In this document: piece by piece, positions 1 to 10,990 of the stretch | How positions within the stretch are numbered: the first letter of the stretch is position 1 | How the letters are laid out: every line of letters begins with the position of its first letter | Program-made: the position numbers and the translations under genes | Notes under the pieces: model-generated | What the model saw: the letters and a program-made list of their open reading frames with translations, nothing else | What the model was told of the DNA's origin: nothing | The model's database searches: none | From: Nepenthes gracilis | Lineage: Eukaryota > Streptophyta > Magnoliopsida > Caryophyllales > Nepenthaceae | Length of the DNA: 64,000 nt | Direction of reading: 5' to 3' | Assembly: GCA_033239525.1 (NCBI GenBank) | Contig: BSYO01000020.1 | Location: 5,147,892-5,211,891, forward strand

Positions 1-660
1 AAACAGCTCCTTAATCGCTAAAATTAAGACTCTAGAAGTGGAGCTTGAGAAGACTAAGAATGATCTGAAAAATTCTTAAGTGGAACCCAAAAGCTTGATC
101 ACATGTTAGGGATTGGGAAAGTGGTTGGAAATAAAAAGGGTTTGGGATATGTTGAGAAAATCTCCCAACATAGTCCACAACCTAAAACTGTATTTGTTCC
201 TACTACAAAACCTCCACTCAAAAGTATTACCCCTCCCAAAGTCATTAAAACCGTGCCTCAACATATGGAGAAAAGATTTGGCTCAACTTGTTTGCCTATT
301 CCACATAATCAAAAGGTCATGAACAAATCATCAAACACTTTCAAGGCCTCTACAAATTTCAATCAAAGATCTTTGAACAATTCTTCCAGACCCAAATTTG
401 TGCCTACCTGCCATGCGTGTGGAAAAGTTAGTCATATTCGACCTCGGTGCTACACTATGAATCTTCTGTACAACCAAAGACAAGGGCTAAAAATGAATAA
501 ACTTGTTGATCACATTCAGCAATTGAATGAACAAGTAAAAAGGTTAAATCGTAAAGTGAATTCGAGGAGAAAAATTTGGGTAAAGAAAAGTAAGCTGAAA
601 AATTCTTCAAAAACATTTCAATGCCATGTTGCTCACATAGCCTTAAAAGCTCAAAATCAA
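1..660 (+). pseudogene. Sirevirus gag, C-terminal part
   Basis: Gag forms the virus-like particle and packages element RNA. The window opens inside it: bases 1-76 read as a charged, helix-like stretch (LEVELEKTKNDL), then a TAA at 77-79 breaks the frame. The frame resumes around 103. A CCHC zinc knuckle, CHACGKVSHIRPRC, lies near 409-450, followed by a basic segment and a coiled-coil-like stretch (HIQQLNEQVKRLNRKV). It runs into the protease without a stop, as expected of a gag-pol fusion. The true N-terminus is outside the window. Confidence 0.85.
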
Positions 661-2100
661 TCGCTGTGGTACTTGGATAGTGGATGCTCTAGACACATGT
701 GTGAAAATAAAGCCATGTTCTCCTCAATGTCAGACCATCCTGATGGGACGGTTATCTTTGGTGATGGCTCAAGAGCTCCTATTCTTGGTCGAGGCTTGAT
801 ATGTATTTCTGGACTCTCGAAACCCTGTGATGTCTTGTATGTATCAGGGTTGAAATCTAACCTTTTGAGTATTAGTTAATTTTGTGATGACAACTTTGAG
901 GTCCGATTTTTTCAAGATAAATGTTCCATCTATGACACAAATGGCTCAATTGTTTTAGAGGGAACGAGAACTCCTAACAACCTTTATGGTATCAAGCCTA
1001 ACAACATTCTTGAATGCAAATCTGCTAAAATTGACACCACAGAATTGTGGCATCAACGCCTTGGCCACCTAAATTTTAAAAGCTTATCAAAAATTTTGAA
1101 GAAGAGCCGTGTTGAAGGGCTGCCTAAACTGTCAAATGTAAAACATCATATGTGTGGTCCTTGTCAGTTAGAAAAACAAATTCGAACAAGTCACTTATCT
1201 CATAGTGACATCCACACATCTCGGCCTCTTGAATTAATTCATATGGATCTTATGGGGCCTTCTAGAACTGAAAGTTTAGGTGGTAAAAAGTATATTTTAG
1301 TTGTTGTGGATGATTATTCTAGATATTCGTGGTTAGATCTTATTCCAGAAAAATCTAACACATTTGACCACGTAAAAATCTTATGTAAAAAACTTGCTAA
1401 TGAAAAAGGCACTTCTATCATTAGAATTCGAAGTGACCATGGCAAGGAGTTTGAGAATTTAAATTTTGAACATTTTGTAATGATGAAGGAATTCACCATG
1501 AATTTTCTCCACCTATCACCCCTCAACAAAACGGGATTGTTGAACGTAAAAATCGAGTTATTCAGAAAATGGCCAGAACAATGATGCAATGTAAAAATAT
1601 TGCCATGCACGTCTGTGGCGAAGCTGTGAATACAGCTTGTCACATAATCGACCGGGTCTACCTAAGACCTGGGACAGAAATAACCCCTTATGAACTTTGG
1701 AAAGGAAAGAAACCAAATGTTAAGTATTTCCATATCTTCGACTGTCAATACTTTATTCTACGTGATAGAAAAAATTTAGGGAAGTTCGACTCAAAAAGTG
1801 ATGAAGGAATATTCTTGGGATATTCCCTAACTAGTCGAGCCTATCGAGTCTTTAATTTGTGCACTCAAACAGTTATGAAATTCATAAATGTTATTGTGAA
1901 TGACGCTCCTCATGACCATCCTGAAAGCACTGATTTTTCAAATAAAGAAGATGATCATGATGACTCCTTACCCAACTTATCATTTCCTGACATTGAGCAA
2001 GTAACTCCCACCGCCATTCCTACAAAGGAACCTTCTTCCAGAGTTAAGCTCAATCATCCAAAGGGTTTAATGATAGGCAATGTTAATAAAAGTATGAGGC
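661..2100 (+). pseudogene. Sirevirus protease and integrase region of pol
   Basis: The aspartic protease signature WYLDSGCSRHMC at about 667-702 keeps its DSG. An in-frame TAA at 877-879 then interrupts the reading. The GAG-pre-integrase box LWHQRLGHLNFKSL starts near 1045 and is followed by the integrase zinc-binding HX3H/CX2C region (HHMCGPCQ). The integrase core follows, with HMDLMGPSRTESLGGKKY and the acidic residues of VVVDDYSRY and SDHGKEF. The frame shifts near 1480, and the conserved TPQQNGIVERKNRVIQ motif continues in another frame just before 1569. The C-terminal GKKPNVKYFHIFDCQ box is intact. The breaks make this a pseudogene copy. Confidence 0.88.
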
Positions 2101-3685
2101 TGCGTCGCCGTATTCTGAATCTGCTCGCCTATACCTATTATGTCTCTCACATCGAACCCAAAAAGGTCAAAGAGGCCTTACTCGATGAGTGCTGGACCAA
2201 TGCCATGCATGAGGAACTCAATCAATTTGTGAGAAATGATGTTTGGACCTTGGTTCCCCGTCCTACTCATACAAATATCATCGGGACTAAGTGGATATTC
2301 AAAAATAAAACCGATAAAAATGGAAATATCACCCGTAATAAAGCTCGCCTTGTTACTCAAAGATATACTCAGGTAGAAGGCATTGACTATGACGAGACTT
2401 TTGTCCCTGTGGCCCGTCTAGAGTCTATTCGTATCCTTCTATCTGTTGCATGTACCATGGAATTTAAATTATACCAAATGAATGTAAAAAATGCATTCCT
2501 AAATGGGTTCATACAAGAAGAAGTCTATGTTGAACAACCGAAAGGCTTTGTGAATCCTATATTTCCAGATCATGTGTACAAACTCAAGAAGGCTCTCTAC
2601 GGCCTTAAACAAGCTCCCCGCGCTTGGTATGGACGTCTTACATCGTACCTTAATGATCATGGTTTTGTTCGAGGGAGTGTTGATAAAACTCTATTTGTCC
2701 AAATGACTGACAAATGTATGTTGGTAGCCTAAGTTTATGTTGATGACATCGTCTTTGGCGCTACTATAGACTCCCGTGGTCATTCCTTTGCAAAATGTAT
2801 GGTCTCAGAATTCAAAATGAGTATGATCGGAGAACTTACATACTTCATTTGTTTGCAAATTCGGCAACTCCCTCACGGTACCTTTATTTTTCAAGCCAAA
2901 TATGCCAAGGACCTTGTCAAACGCTTCAATCTTGATAACTCTAAACATACTCGGTCCCCTATGAGCACCTCCTCTAAGTTGGATCGTGATCCTGTAGGCA
3001 AGAGTGTCGATCCCTCTCTTTACAGAAGCATGATCGGCAGTCTCTTGTATTTGACAGCTAGCTGACCCGACATTGCATTTAGTGTCGGTGTCTGCGCCCG
3101 TTATCAATCTAATCCAAAAGAATCCCATTTAAGTGTTGTTAAGCATATTATTCGATACATCAATGGGACGTTTGATTTTGGGATTCTCTTCTCTAACAAA
3201 TCAAATTTTGCTTTGGCCGGATACTCCGATGCCGATTGGGCCGGCAATATTGAGGATCGAAAGAGCACCTCTGATGGGTATTTTTATGTCGGCTCCAACC
3301 TGGTGGCCTGGCTGAGTAAGAAACAAAATGCTATTTCATTATTTACGGCCGAAGCCGAATACATAGCCGCGGGCAGTTGTTGCACACAACTCCTATGGAT
3401 GAAACAAATGCTTCTTGACTATGGTATTGTCCAGGACACTATGCAGATTCTTGTGACAATACCAGTGTAATAAATATTTCTAAAGATCCTGTCCAACATT
3501 CCCGTACCAAACATATCGATATTCGGCATCATTTCATTCGTGAGCTTGTGAAAACTCGAGTCATATCACTTACACACACTCCTACCGAACATCAGCTGGC
3601 CGATATCCTCACCAAACTTTTAGACAATTTGCGGTTTGAATTTTTGAGAACTACCATCGGAATGTGCTCACCACCCGATGAATGA
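2101..3685 (+). pseudogene. Sirevirus reverse transcriptase and RNase H
   Basis: The reverse transcriptase (RVT_2 type) begins near the motif EALLDECWTNAMHEELNQF at about 2172. Other landmarks are LVPRPTHTNIIGTKWIFKNK, NVKNAFLNGFIQEEVYVEQP and LYGLKQAPRAWY. A TAA at 2730-2732 falls immediately before the catalytic box VYVDDIVFGAT, and a TGA at 3063-3065 replaces an expected Arg codon in TAS-PDIAF. RNase H shows YSDADWAGNIEDRKST and TAEAEYIAAGSCCTQ. A frameshift near 3445 precedes the tail HQLADILTKLL, and the frame closes with TGA at 3683-3685. Both stops differ by one base from the codon expected in the family. Confidence 0.88.
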
Positions 3686-3917
3686 CTCCTACACTTTATA
3701 AATTTAAAAAAAAAATCACGGAGATGCCCATCTCTGCGCTCGCCCGCTGTGGGGTCGAGCGCCCGCTGCTAGCCTTTATCATCCAGCACGCAGCGAGCGC
3801 CGCCCACAACCCTCACGATCTTCGCTGCTCTTACCCTCTCCTTGCGTCGGCCGCTTCTCTCCCTCTCGTTCACCACCAGATCTACCCTCCTTCTCCTCCA
3901 TTGTGGGCGTTCTCAAG
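3686..3917 (+). other. Spacer between pol and the env-position intron
   Basis: C/T-rich sequence between the pol stop and the putative splice donor. A short open frame (3682-3921) runs through it but has no recognisable domain. I read it as a likely leader exon for the env-position transcript rather than a gene. Similar pyrimidine-rich sequence occupies the same place in the second Sirevirus fragment near 47450-47780. Confidence 0.5.
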
Positions 3918-4475
3918 GTAAATTCACACTCATCCCTCTCTGAATTTGGTTTACTGTTGCCGCCGCCGTTCATGGAAATGACGGCCTCGCCTTTCCGTTT
4001 TCTTTGGTTGGCTAACTTCATGGGTCACCCATTGCTCACCTTCGTCCTCCAAATCCACCGGTTCGTGCATGGATTTTGAGCGTAGTCCATGGACTCCGTG
4101 AGTCCTCGATGATTTTTGCCCACGGCCGTTCATGGCGTTTCCGGTGACCTCTCCCTTGCCACTGGCCGGGTGCTCCCATCCACCGTGTGGGTGATCCTCC
4201 CTGCTGTCGCAATCGGCCGGCACCGTGGGTGTAGGAGGTGGTGCTCCGGTGGCCTCCAGCACTGCACTCCCATGATTCTTGCCTCTGTCTTACGCCATCC
4301 GTGACTCCCTCAGCCGCCGCCGCCGTTGAGCGGTTCAAGCCGCAGGCTGAAGCCGCCACTGTTCACGGCTTCAGAGTCACGTGCCTGGATCCTCACACCA
4401 ATAATTCCACATTATATATATATCTTCCAAAATATATATATATTTTTTAATTGTGGTGTCCTTATTTTTTTTCAG
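3918..4475 (+). other. Putative intron upstream of the env-position ORF
   Basis: The left edge is a good plant donor (CTCAAG then GTAAAT, GT at 3918-3919). The right edge is a textbook acceptor: a T-rich run ending TTTTTTTTCAG at 4475, followed at once by ATG at 4476. The 558-bp interval has no coding signal. Splicing would place the env-position ATG directly after the exon junction. The second copy in this window has a GTAAGC donor at 47781 and its ATG at 48253, but its acceptor reads TGG instead of CAG. Splicing is inferred from consensus sites only. Confidence 0.6.
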
Positions 4476-5653
4476 ATGTCGGCTCCACGAAAGTCTATGT
4501 CACGTAAGTCAAGTGGCAAACGCACTCGATCGAGTGGGCTCTCCGCTCCTGATCGATTTATCAGTCCCGAGGCCGAGACTCTCTTTACCACCCATATGTC
4601 CCATCGCCAACTCTCCCTTGAATTAGAAGTCCGCTTTGACTCTGTTGATCCTTTCATCTCCTCTATTTTCACTGACCGCAGTTGGGCGCCGATCCTCACA
4701 GGTTTAGTTTCTCCGTCGCTTATTCTCATTCAGGAGTTTTATTCAAATATTCATGCGATTTCTCACAATTCATTCTCCACCTTCGTGTGGGGGCACGCCT
4801 TCACATTACTGCCGATATTCTTGCACGCATTATTGGTATCCCTCGGGTGAAAAACCCAACCTACCCTTATTCATCGTTCTCCAAGCCTCGTTACACTAAT
4901 GTTGCCACTTTTCTCCATGGTGCCCTTCTAGATTGGAATGGCAGAGCTTTCCAGACCTCCCACCTCTCCCCTCAGCGTCTGGTCGTGAGCCGTATCATGC
5001 TCATGAACCTGTTTTCCATTTTCCACTTCTCATCCATTCCCGAGGAGAAAGCATTATTTTTGTATGCTCTCTTGAGTGGCCAGCCGATTGATTTGCCGTC
5101 TCACTTCATCACTCACATTCTTTCCCACTTCAACGGCCGTAAAGAGGACAACCTTCCTCACGGGTGCCTTATTGAGCGGTTACTTGCTGGGCTCGGCCAG
5201 CCCTTCGCTGATTTTCCTCATCTCCATCTCAGCAGTCTCATCCCTTCCACCATCTTTGCTTAGAGTCGGTCCCACGCACGTCGCTTTGTTGCAGATCACC
5301 CAGAGCTGTTCGATGAACCTCTCCCTGACGTGCCTCTTCCTCAGCCGGACGAAGGCCCCTCTAGCTCTGCTTCGTCCTTCCCTGACCCATCGGGTCCTGG
5401 ACCGTCTACTCCACATCGGCACTCCACCTCTTCCTCAACCGCTCTAATGGGTCAGATGTCTCATTTGGTTGACCATTTTGAGCGCCTGTATTCCTCCCAG
5501 GAGCGGATTCTTACTTCCCAATCTCAGCTCCAATCCCACGTACTTGCTGGTTTTGAGCGGATGGATGCTCGTTTGGCTACCCAGGAGGCTGAGTTTCGAC
5601 GCTGGCGGCGACATTATGGCTCTCCACCCCCCGGCTATTCTTCCGATGAGTGA
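4476..5653 (+). pseudogene. Sirevirus env-position protein (plant transposon protein domain), broken
   Basis: This ORF sits between pol and the 3' LTR, where Sireviruses carry an env-like gene; its function is unproven. The start is the ATG after the likely splice acceptor. The N-terminus is basic and Ser/Lys-rich. Family-type motifs follow: LIQEFYSNI, then ILARIIGIPRVKNPTYPY, SRIMLMNLF and GCLIERLLAGLG. The C-terminus is Pro/Ser-rich, then coiled-coil-like (LVDHFERLYSSQERI, FERMDARLATQEAEF). Breaks: a frame change near 4785-4795 by a run of five G, and one in-frame TAG at 5261-5263, after which the same frame continues to TGA at 5651. I see no obvious signal peptide or membrane segment, so an envelope role is doubtful. 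Confidence 0.75.
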
Positions 5654-5676
5654 TCCCCTCTCTTTGGCTCTTCGTG

Positions 5677-5763
5677 AAAAAAAGGGGGAGATCTAGCTTT
5701 ATCTTTTGGTGCATGCTAATAGGGAGAGTTTAGGCGCGATGTACTTATTTCTTTTAGGGGGAG
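5677..5763 (+). promoter_or_regulatory. Internal polypurine tracts (multiple PPT region)
   Basis: A purine run (seven A, five G, then AGA) at 5677-5691, AGGGAGAG at 5721-5728 and AGGGGGAG around 5756-5763 lie upstream of the terminal tract at about 6147. Sireviruses are known for several polypurine tracts ahead of the 3' LTR, which prime plus-strand DNA synthesis. The second copy has matching purine runs near 49450 and 49524. Confidence 0.6.
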
Positions 5764-6133
5764 TTTTGCTATTCATGTTATCTATAGACGTGCTATTGAT
5801 GTTCTCTGTAGACTTGCTATTTATGTTATCTGTTGATTAGCTATTTATGTTCATCTTGCATACTGCCGATATTTTTATTGTGTTCCTATTATTGCATGCT
5901 ATACCTATTATTGCCTGTATTTTTGTCTTGTTGGTACTAACCCTGCTTGACCAGGTAACTCTGTTACACTGATGCCGCTGTCACCACATTGACACGCCGT
6001 ACTAGTGTAGTTTTTCTTCTCTTTTTGTTGTATCTCTTGTTTCTCACTAGGAGTAGATTTTTATATACACGGGTTCTATCTCAATGGTGTGTGAACCCGT
6101 GATTCACTTCTATTTATTTACTTTCTAAGTTTT

Positions 6134-6196
6134 GTCACGGAATTGCCAAAGGGGGAGATTGTTAAAGACATTTGTCTAATTGGCAAATTCCGTGAC
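6134..6196 (+). repeat. Inverted repeat bracketing the PPT/LTR junction
   Basis: GTCACGGAATTGCCA at 6134-6148 pairs with TGGCAAATTCCGTGAC at 6181-6196, with one bulged base. The loop holds the polypurine tract AAAGGGGGAGAT and the first bases of the LTR. The right half is LTR sequence, so each LTR carries it, while the left half is internal. Confidence 0.8.
6146..6159 (+). promoter_or_regulatory. Terminal polypurine tract
   Basis: The run AAAGGGGGAGAT ends directly before the LTR start TGTTAAAG. It is the expected primer site for plus-strand synthesis and fixes the internal edge of the 3' LTR. Confidence 0.85.
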
Positions 6197-6310
6197 CATA
6201 TGTATTATTGTATCAATGTCGGGTTGTGGGTTGTCGAGTTACAGTCCGTTCTATCCGTTCCACCCTCCAGTCGCTCGAGCCCGTCCAAAGCCTCCGCGCT
6301 CTCCGTTCGT

Positions 6311-6463
6311 TCGCTAGCCGCTCGACCCTAAAAAATAGAATGGTCCCCGCTCGCCATGCGCTCGCTAGCCGCTCGAGCCCAAAAACCAGAATGAGTCCCG
6401 CTCGCCGTGCGCTCGCTAGCCGCTTGAGCCCAAAAACTAGAATGGGTCTTGCTTGCTGAGCGC
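6311..6463 (+). repeat. Three tandem 51-bp repeats in the LTR U3
   Basis: Copies begin at 6311, 6362 and 6413 with the core TCGCTAGCCGCTCGA and share an AGAATG-centred tail. They lie about 50 bp upstream of the TATA box. Direct repeats at this place in LTRs often act as enhancer-like elements; that role here is inferred from position. The CpG-containing core is unusual in otherwise AT-rich surroundings. Confidence 0.85.
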
Positions 6464-6513
6464 TCGAGCGTCGGTGTAATAGGCAAAAATTTTGAATGAC
6501 TTTTTGCACCCTC

Positions 6514-6520
6514 TATAAAT
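6514..6520 (+). promoter_or_regulatory. LTR TATA box
   Basis: TATAAAT in the context CCCTCTATAAATACATG, in mid-LTR downstream of the 51-bp repeats. It is the best candidate for the core promoter of this element. Confidence 0.7.
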
Positions 6521-7216
6521 ACATGTCTTATGTTTTTGAAATCCTAAGACGTCCAGAGCCTCTTCTGATATTGTTGGAGCCATTCTACTTGAGAGAAGAG
6601 CATTCTTCTTACTCCTTAATCTTGCTCCAACTGAGAAAATCGAACCTACTACGCTCTACATCATTGTGCCTCATGTTTTAACGGTTTGTCTCTTCATTTC
6701 TCTTTACCATTTAAACTCTTCCATCCTTCTACCTTCGTTGGAGACGTTGGTTCGTGAAGAAGAAGACTCGATCGTGATCGGCAATTCAAGTGGTTCGAGA
6801 AAAAATTGATGCGAAGACCAGAAGGTGTCCGGTTCCGTTGCCGCGGGCAAATCCAAGGAGTTCCTTGGTAGGGATCACGTGACAGGAGTAAGTCAGCTAG
6901 GTTAACCCGTCGTTACCACCCGGTCTGTAAATTGATTTTCATAGTGCATTGCTTCCTTGGCCGTTGAAGTCCGGAGGGTTTTTCTCGATTACCGTGGATA
7001 TCGAGTTTTTCCTTCGTCATAAAAAATCGTGTCTTTATATTTCTACTTACGTATTTCTTTACTGTGCATGATTGTTAGCATCATTGGCATCTAGTACTAA
7101 ATCTCCTTTACGTGTATTGGATATTTATTATATACTGCTTCCACTATACTTTTATCGCGATCGAAACTTGATTGTTCACGTTAGCACAAAAAGTGCTTTT
7201 TCACAGATATTTAACA

Positions 7217-8600
7217 CCCTTTGAATACTTGTCATTTTTTGAAAAAAAAAGCTGCTACGAAATTATCACAATAAATTTTCAGCGGTTTCGCTATAATGTC
7301 AACAATTTTAAATCCTGAAATAAAATTTCATAGTCATAATGCATGTATAGTGATTTCAAAGCATGCCACAAACTCTGCTTCTATCGTGGACACAGTAATC
7401 ACAGATTACTTTACACTTTTCTATGAAATAGCTCCTCCAACCAAAATAAAAATATATCTAGATGTGGACTTTTTAATATCTGAATATCTAACATAGTCTG
7501 AATCTGAATATCCTATCACCTCCAAATAATCAGACTTCTTATAAGTAAGCAGACTTCTTATAAGTAAGCATACAGTCTTTAGTTCCTTACAAGTATCTCA
7601 TCACTTTCTTAGTAACTTTTCAGTAATCCATACCAGGATTGCTTTGATATCGTCTGAGTATACCAACCGTAAAACTTATATCTACTTTGGTACAAGTCTG
7701 TGCATACATCAAACTTCCTACAGCAGACGTATAAGGAATATCCTTCATTTGATTTCGTTCCCATTTATTTTGTGGACATTGCATTTAATTGAATTTATCA
7801 CCTTTCTGGATTGGAACAATACTGGCTGCACAGTTTTCCATCCCAAATCTCTCTAAAATTTTTTTAATATATCCTTTTTGAGACAATCTCAACAATCTAT
7901 ATGATCTATCTCGAAATATTTCTATTCCTATTACATAAGTTGCATCACCCATATATTTCATATCAAAATTTTTAGAGAGATAACCCTTAATCTCATGTAA
8001 CAACCCAAAATCACTGTTTACAAGTAATATATCATCAACATATAGAACCAGAAATATAAACTTGCTCCAACTGACTTTCAAGTATATACACCGATTAACG
8101 ATATTTTCTGTAAAATAGAAGGATAAAATGGTATCATAAAACTTGAGGTACTATTATCGTGAGGCTTGTTTAAATCCATATATTGATTTCTTTAATCTGT
8201 AAACTAAGTTCTCTTATCCTTTGATAGAAAATCTTTTAGGTTATTTCATGTAAACCTCCTCATCTAAGCTTCTACTAAGAAAAGTAGTCTTTACATCCAT
8301 TTAGTACAACTCCAAATCAAAATGTGCTACCAATACCATTATAATTCTTAAGGAGTCCTTCTTAAAAACTTGAGAAAATATCTCCTTATAATCAATACCA
8401 TCTTTTTGAGTATAACCTTTAACTACAAGTCTGATTTTATATTGTTCGATATTACCTTTAAAGTCGCGTTTGATTTTAAACACCCATTTACAACCAACTG
8501 TTCTACAACCTTCAAGTAATTCAACAAGATCTCGGATTTTATTATGTGCCATTGATTCTAACTCATCTTTCATGGTATCAATCCATTTAGAAGAATCACT
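7217..8600 (-). pseudogene. Copia reverse transcriptase and RNase H, truncated
   Basis: The reverse transcriptase opens near 8573 (MKDELESMAHNKI, then CKWVFKIKRDFKGNIEQYKI). The palm box LYVDDILLVNSD is intact at about 8042-8010, followed by YVIGIEIFRDRS and a GYIKKILERFGM motif. RNase H shows STIEAEFVACFE around 7400-7360 and then AKPLKIYCDN near 7285-7255. The domain stops at 7217, where the Sirevirus LTR begins. Between 8081 and 8301 the frame is lost. Confidence 0.82.
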
Positions 8601-10180
8601 TCTTTCTATGACTTGTTGAGAAGAAGCCGGATCATCATATATCCCTACATCATACTCAAATTCTCATAGATAAATTAAATAGTCATTTAAAATAGCATAT
8701 CTCCTTTTTCCTATGAGATGTTCTCAATGCTACTTCTTTTAACTATTCTACATTACATTCAATGATGACATTTTCATTATTAAGGATAAAATTATCAATC
8801 TGTTATTTAATAATAGTTGGAACAACAGCTTCTTTAAAAATTATAGGTATAGAAACTTGTACCCTAATTTCTTTAATCTCCATATTTTGTGAAATATCAC
8901 TCCCATTAATTTTACCATTCACGAAGAATCTGATATTACTGGTTTCTATTATTCTCGTATTATGATTAGGATAGTAAAATCTATATCCTTTAAATTTCTC
9001 TAGATAACCAATAAAGTATCCACTAACAGTTCTGAAATCTAATTTCTTTTATTGTGGATTGTACATTCTAATATCTGTTGGACACTCTCAAATATGTAGG
9101 TGTTGAATACTCGATTTCTTTTCAGTTCATAACTCAAAATGAGTTTTTAAAATTACTTTATTAGGAACCCGATTAAGAATATAAATAATAATTTTAAGGG
9201 CTTTCATCCACAAAAATTTAGGTAAAGAGGAATAACTCAACATATTCATAACCATATCCATTAATGTACGATTACGCCGTTCAGTAACACCATTTTGTTG
9301 TGGCGTACTTGGTATAGTATATTGTCCATGTATACCATGCTTTTCTAATAGTTTAGCAAAAGGGTCAGGATATTATCCTGATATATCATATTTACCATAA
9401 TATTCACCATCTCTATCAGATCGAATGACTTTCACACTTTTATATAATTACTTTTCAACCTCAATAATATATATCTCTAAAAAATTTACAACTTGAGATT
9501 TTTCATACAATAAATAAATATAACAATAACATAAAAAATATTGATAAATTTAATAAAATATTTTTCTCCTCTTAAAGGTGGAGAATCAAAAGGTTCACAA
9601 ATGTCTGTATGAATAATCTCTAAAAGTTCTAAATTTTTTGTAGCACCTTTCTTTGTATATTTGATTTTTTTCTTTAATACAATCCACACATATATCAAGA
9701 TCAAAAAATTAATCTTTTCATACGATCTTCAAATACATGACCCAATTGTTTATGCTACAAGAAAGAATAGTTCTCATTCATATATTTACGTTTTGGTCTA
9801 ACATTATGATGCAGAATTATGAGAGTTTCAGTAAAATTTTGGTCAAAATTTATTTTGTATAGACCAGCAGAAAGAATTCTCAAACCGAAAAAGGTTTTAT
9901 TTTTATATATACTTACCCTTTTATTTTCAAACTTTAAAGAGTAGCCTTGAATATCAAATTTTAAAATGGAAATAAGATTTCTAAAAATCGAAGGTACATA
10001 AAGTGTTTTCAATAAATCTAAATACGTTCTAATATCAAGAAATAAATAAAAAGTTTCAACAACGAACAGGGAACTTTGACACCATTTTTCAGGACAATAC
10101 AATTTTTATTTTGGTTTAAATCTGGGTTGTAAGGAATCCCTGCATCGATTTAGAAACGTGGACGTTAGAACCTGAATCGA
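8601..10180 (-). pseudogene. Copia protease and integrase
   Basis: The protease box NTLWFDSGSNVHVSKS lies near 10190-10145 with its DSG intact at about 10178-10170. ORF 10102-9755 continues through the protease C-terminus (LKTLYVPSIFRNLISILKF). The integrase zinc and core region is fragmentary at 9704-9486 (LELLEIIHTDICEPF). A conserved [15 protein letters not shown] box is readable near 9310-9260, then a hinge with VSGYFIGYLEKFKGY near 9000. Several stops and frame changes separate these blocks. Confidence 0.8.
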
Positions 10181-10990
10181 ACCACAAAGTATTAGAAGGT
10201 ATTTCAATTATATTTAATTCAAAACAAATATAAGTTAGAGGCTCACATTTCTTTTCGAACTAAGCCTTTCTTTTATAGTAATCCTTCTTAAAGTGTTCCA
10301 CCTTTTTACAAAAGTGACATTTTGTATTACTTTCCTTCTTTTGAGTCCCTGTGCCAGAATGGGGGTCCTTTTCTTTTGATGATCTAACTTTAATGCTCTC
10401 TTTCTTTCTCTTCTTCTTTTCTTTACCATCATAGCCCATCAAATTAATTGAATGAATTCCTTATTATTTGAGTCTTGCCTTCTCTTAAACTTACTTTCCA
10501 ATTCATTGACATTCCATTTATCTTTAATAGTATTATAATAAATTTAGAAAGACACATACTGGGGAGGAAGAGAATTCATTATAAACTGAATAAGAAAAAA
10601 TTTATTCACATCCATACCAAGGGTTTTGAGTTTGGCAGCCAAATTGGTCATCTCAAGAATGTATTCATGTATTCCTTGAGTACCATCAAACTTCATGCAT
10701 TCCTTGAGTACCATCAAATTTCATGATAGTAAGTTTTGCCATCAGTGTTCCAACAAGATACTTATCCGCAGATCGAAAATAATTTCCAATAGTTTTCAGT
10801 AAGTCCTTGGCATTTTTAGTTTCAGAAAATATAGACTTAATATTATTTGTTATGATCATTCTCACAAATATCATACTTATTCTATTCGATTTTTTCCATG
10901 CTCTAAAATAAGAATTTTTCTCTTTATTACTTGAACTGGTAATACTAGTAGGTTTATCTGATTGTAATGCAATATCAAGATTCAGTACAC
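10181..10990 (-). pseudogene. Copia gag
   Basis: Gag-type sequence reads from about 10985 (DIALQSDKPTSI) through KDLLKTIGNYFRSADKYL (10874-10686). A basic linker and a zinc knuckle CHFCKKVEHFKKDYYK follow near 10320-10265; the expected last Cys of the knuckle is replaced, so the CCHC is incomplete. An exact short duplication of the TTCCTTGAGTACCATCAAA type (about 10671 and 10698) has slightly expanded the reading. No convincing start codon was found. Confidence 0.75.

Larger units (their letters stand above)
1..7216 (+). mobile_element. Sirevirus-type Ty1/copia retrotransposon, 3' part
   Basis: The left end lies outside the window. Visible in order are the gag C-terminus, protease, integrase, reverse transcriptase and RNase H (to 3685), a spacer with a likely intron, an env-position ORF (4476-5653), polypurine tracts and a 3' LTR (6160-7216). 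The copia order (integrase before reverse transcriptase) plus an extra ORF between pol and the 3' LTR is the hallmark of the SIRE/Maximus lineage. The right end joins the RNase H reading of another copia element exactly at 7216/7217, so it is nested in that older element. Coding frames carry several stops and frameshifts, so this copy is non-autonomous. The 5' LTR and its target duplication cannot be checked here. Confidence 0.9.
6160..7216 (+). repeat. 3' LTR of the Sirevirus element
   Basis: The LTR starts TGTTAAAG after the polypurine tract and ends ATTTAACA at 7216, giving matching termini TGTTAAA/TTTAACA. Length is 1057 bp. It contains a TATA box, a triple 51-bp repeat upstream of it and no ORF of note. 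The base after 7216 resumes the RNase H reading of the older element, which confirms the boundary independently. Confidence 0.88.

Noticed and set aside
4476..5653. Calling the extra Sirevirus ORF a true viral envelope gene
   Set aside because: No signal peptide, membrane segment or glycoprotein-like Cys pattern is visible; the name env-like is positional only.
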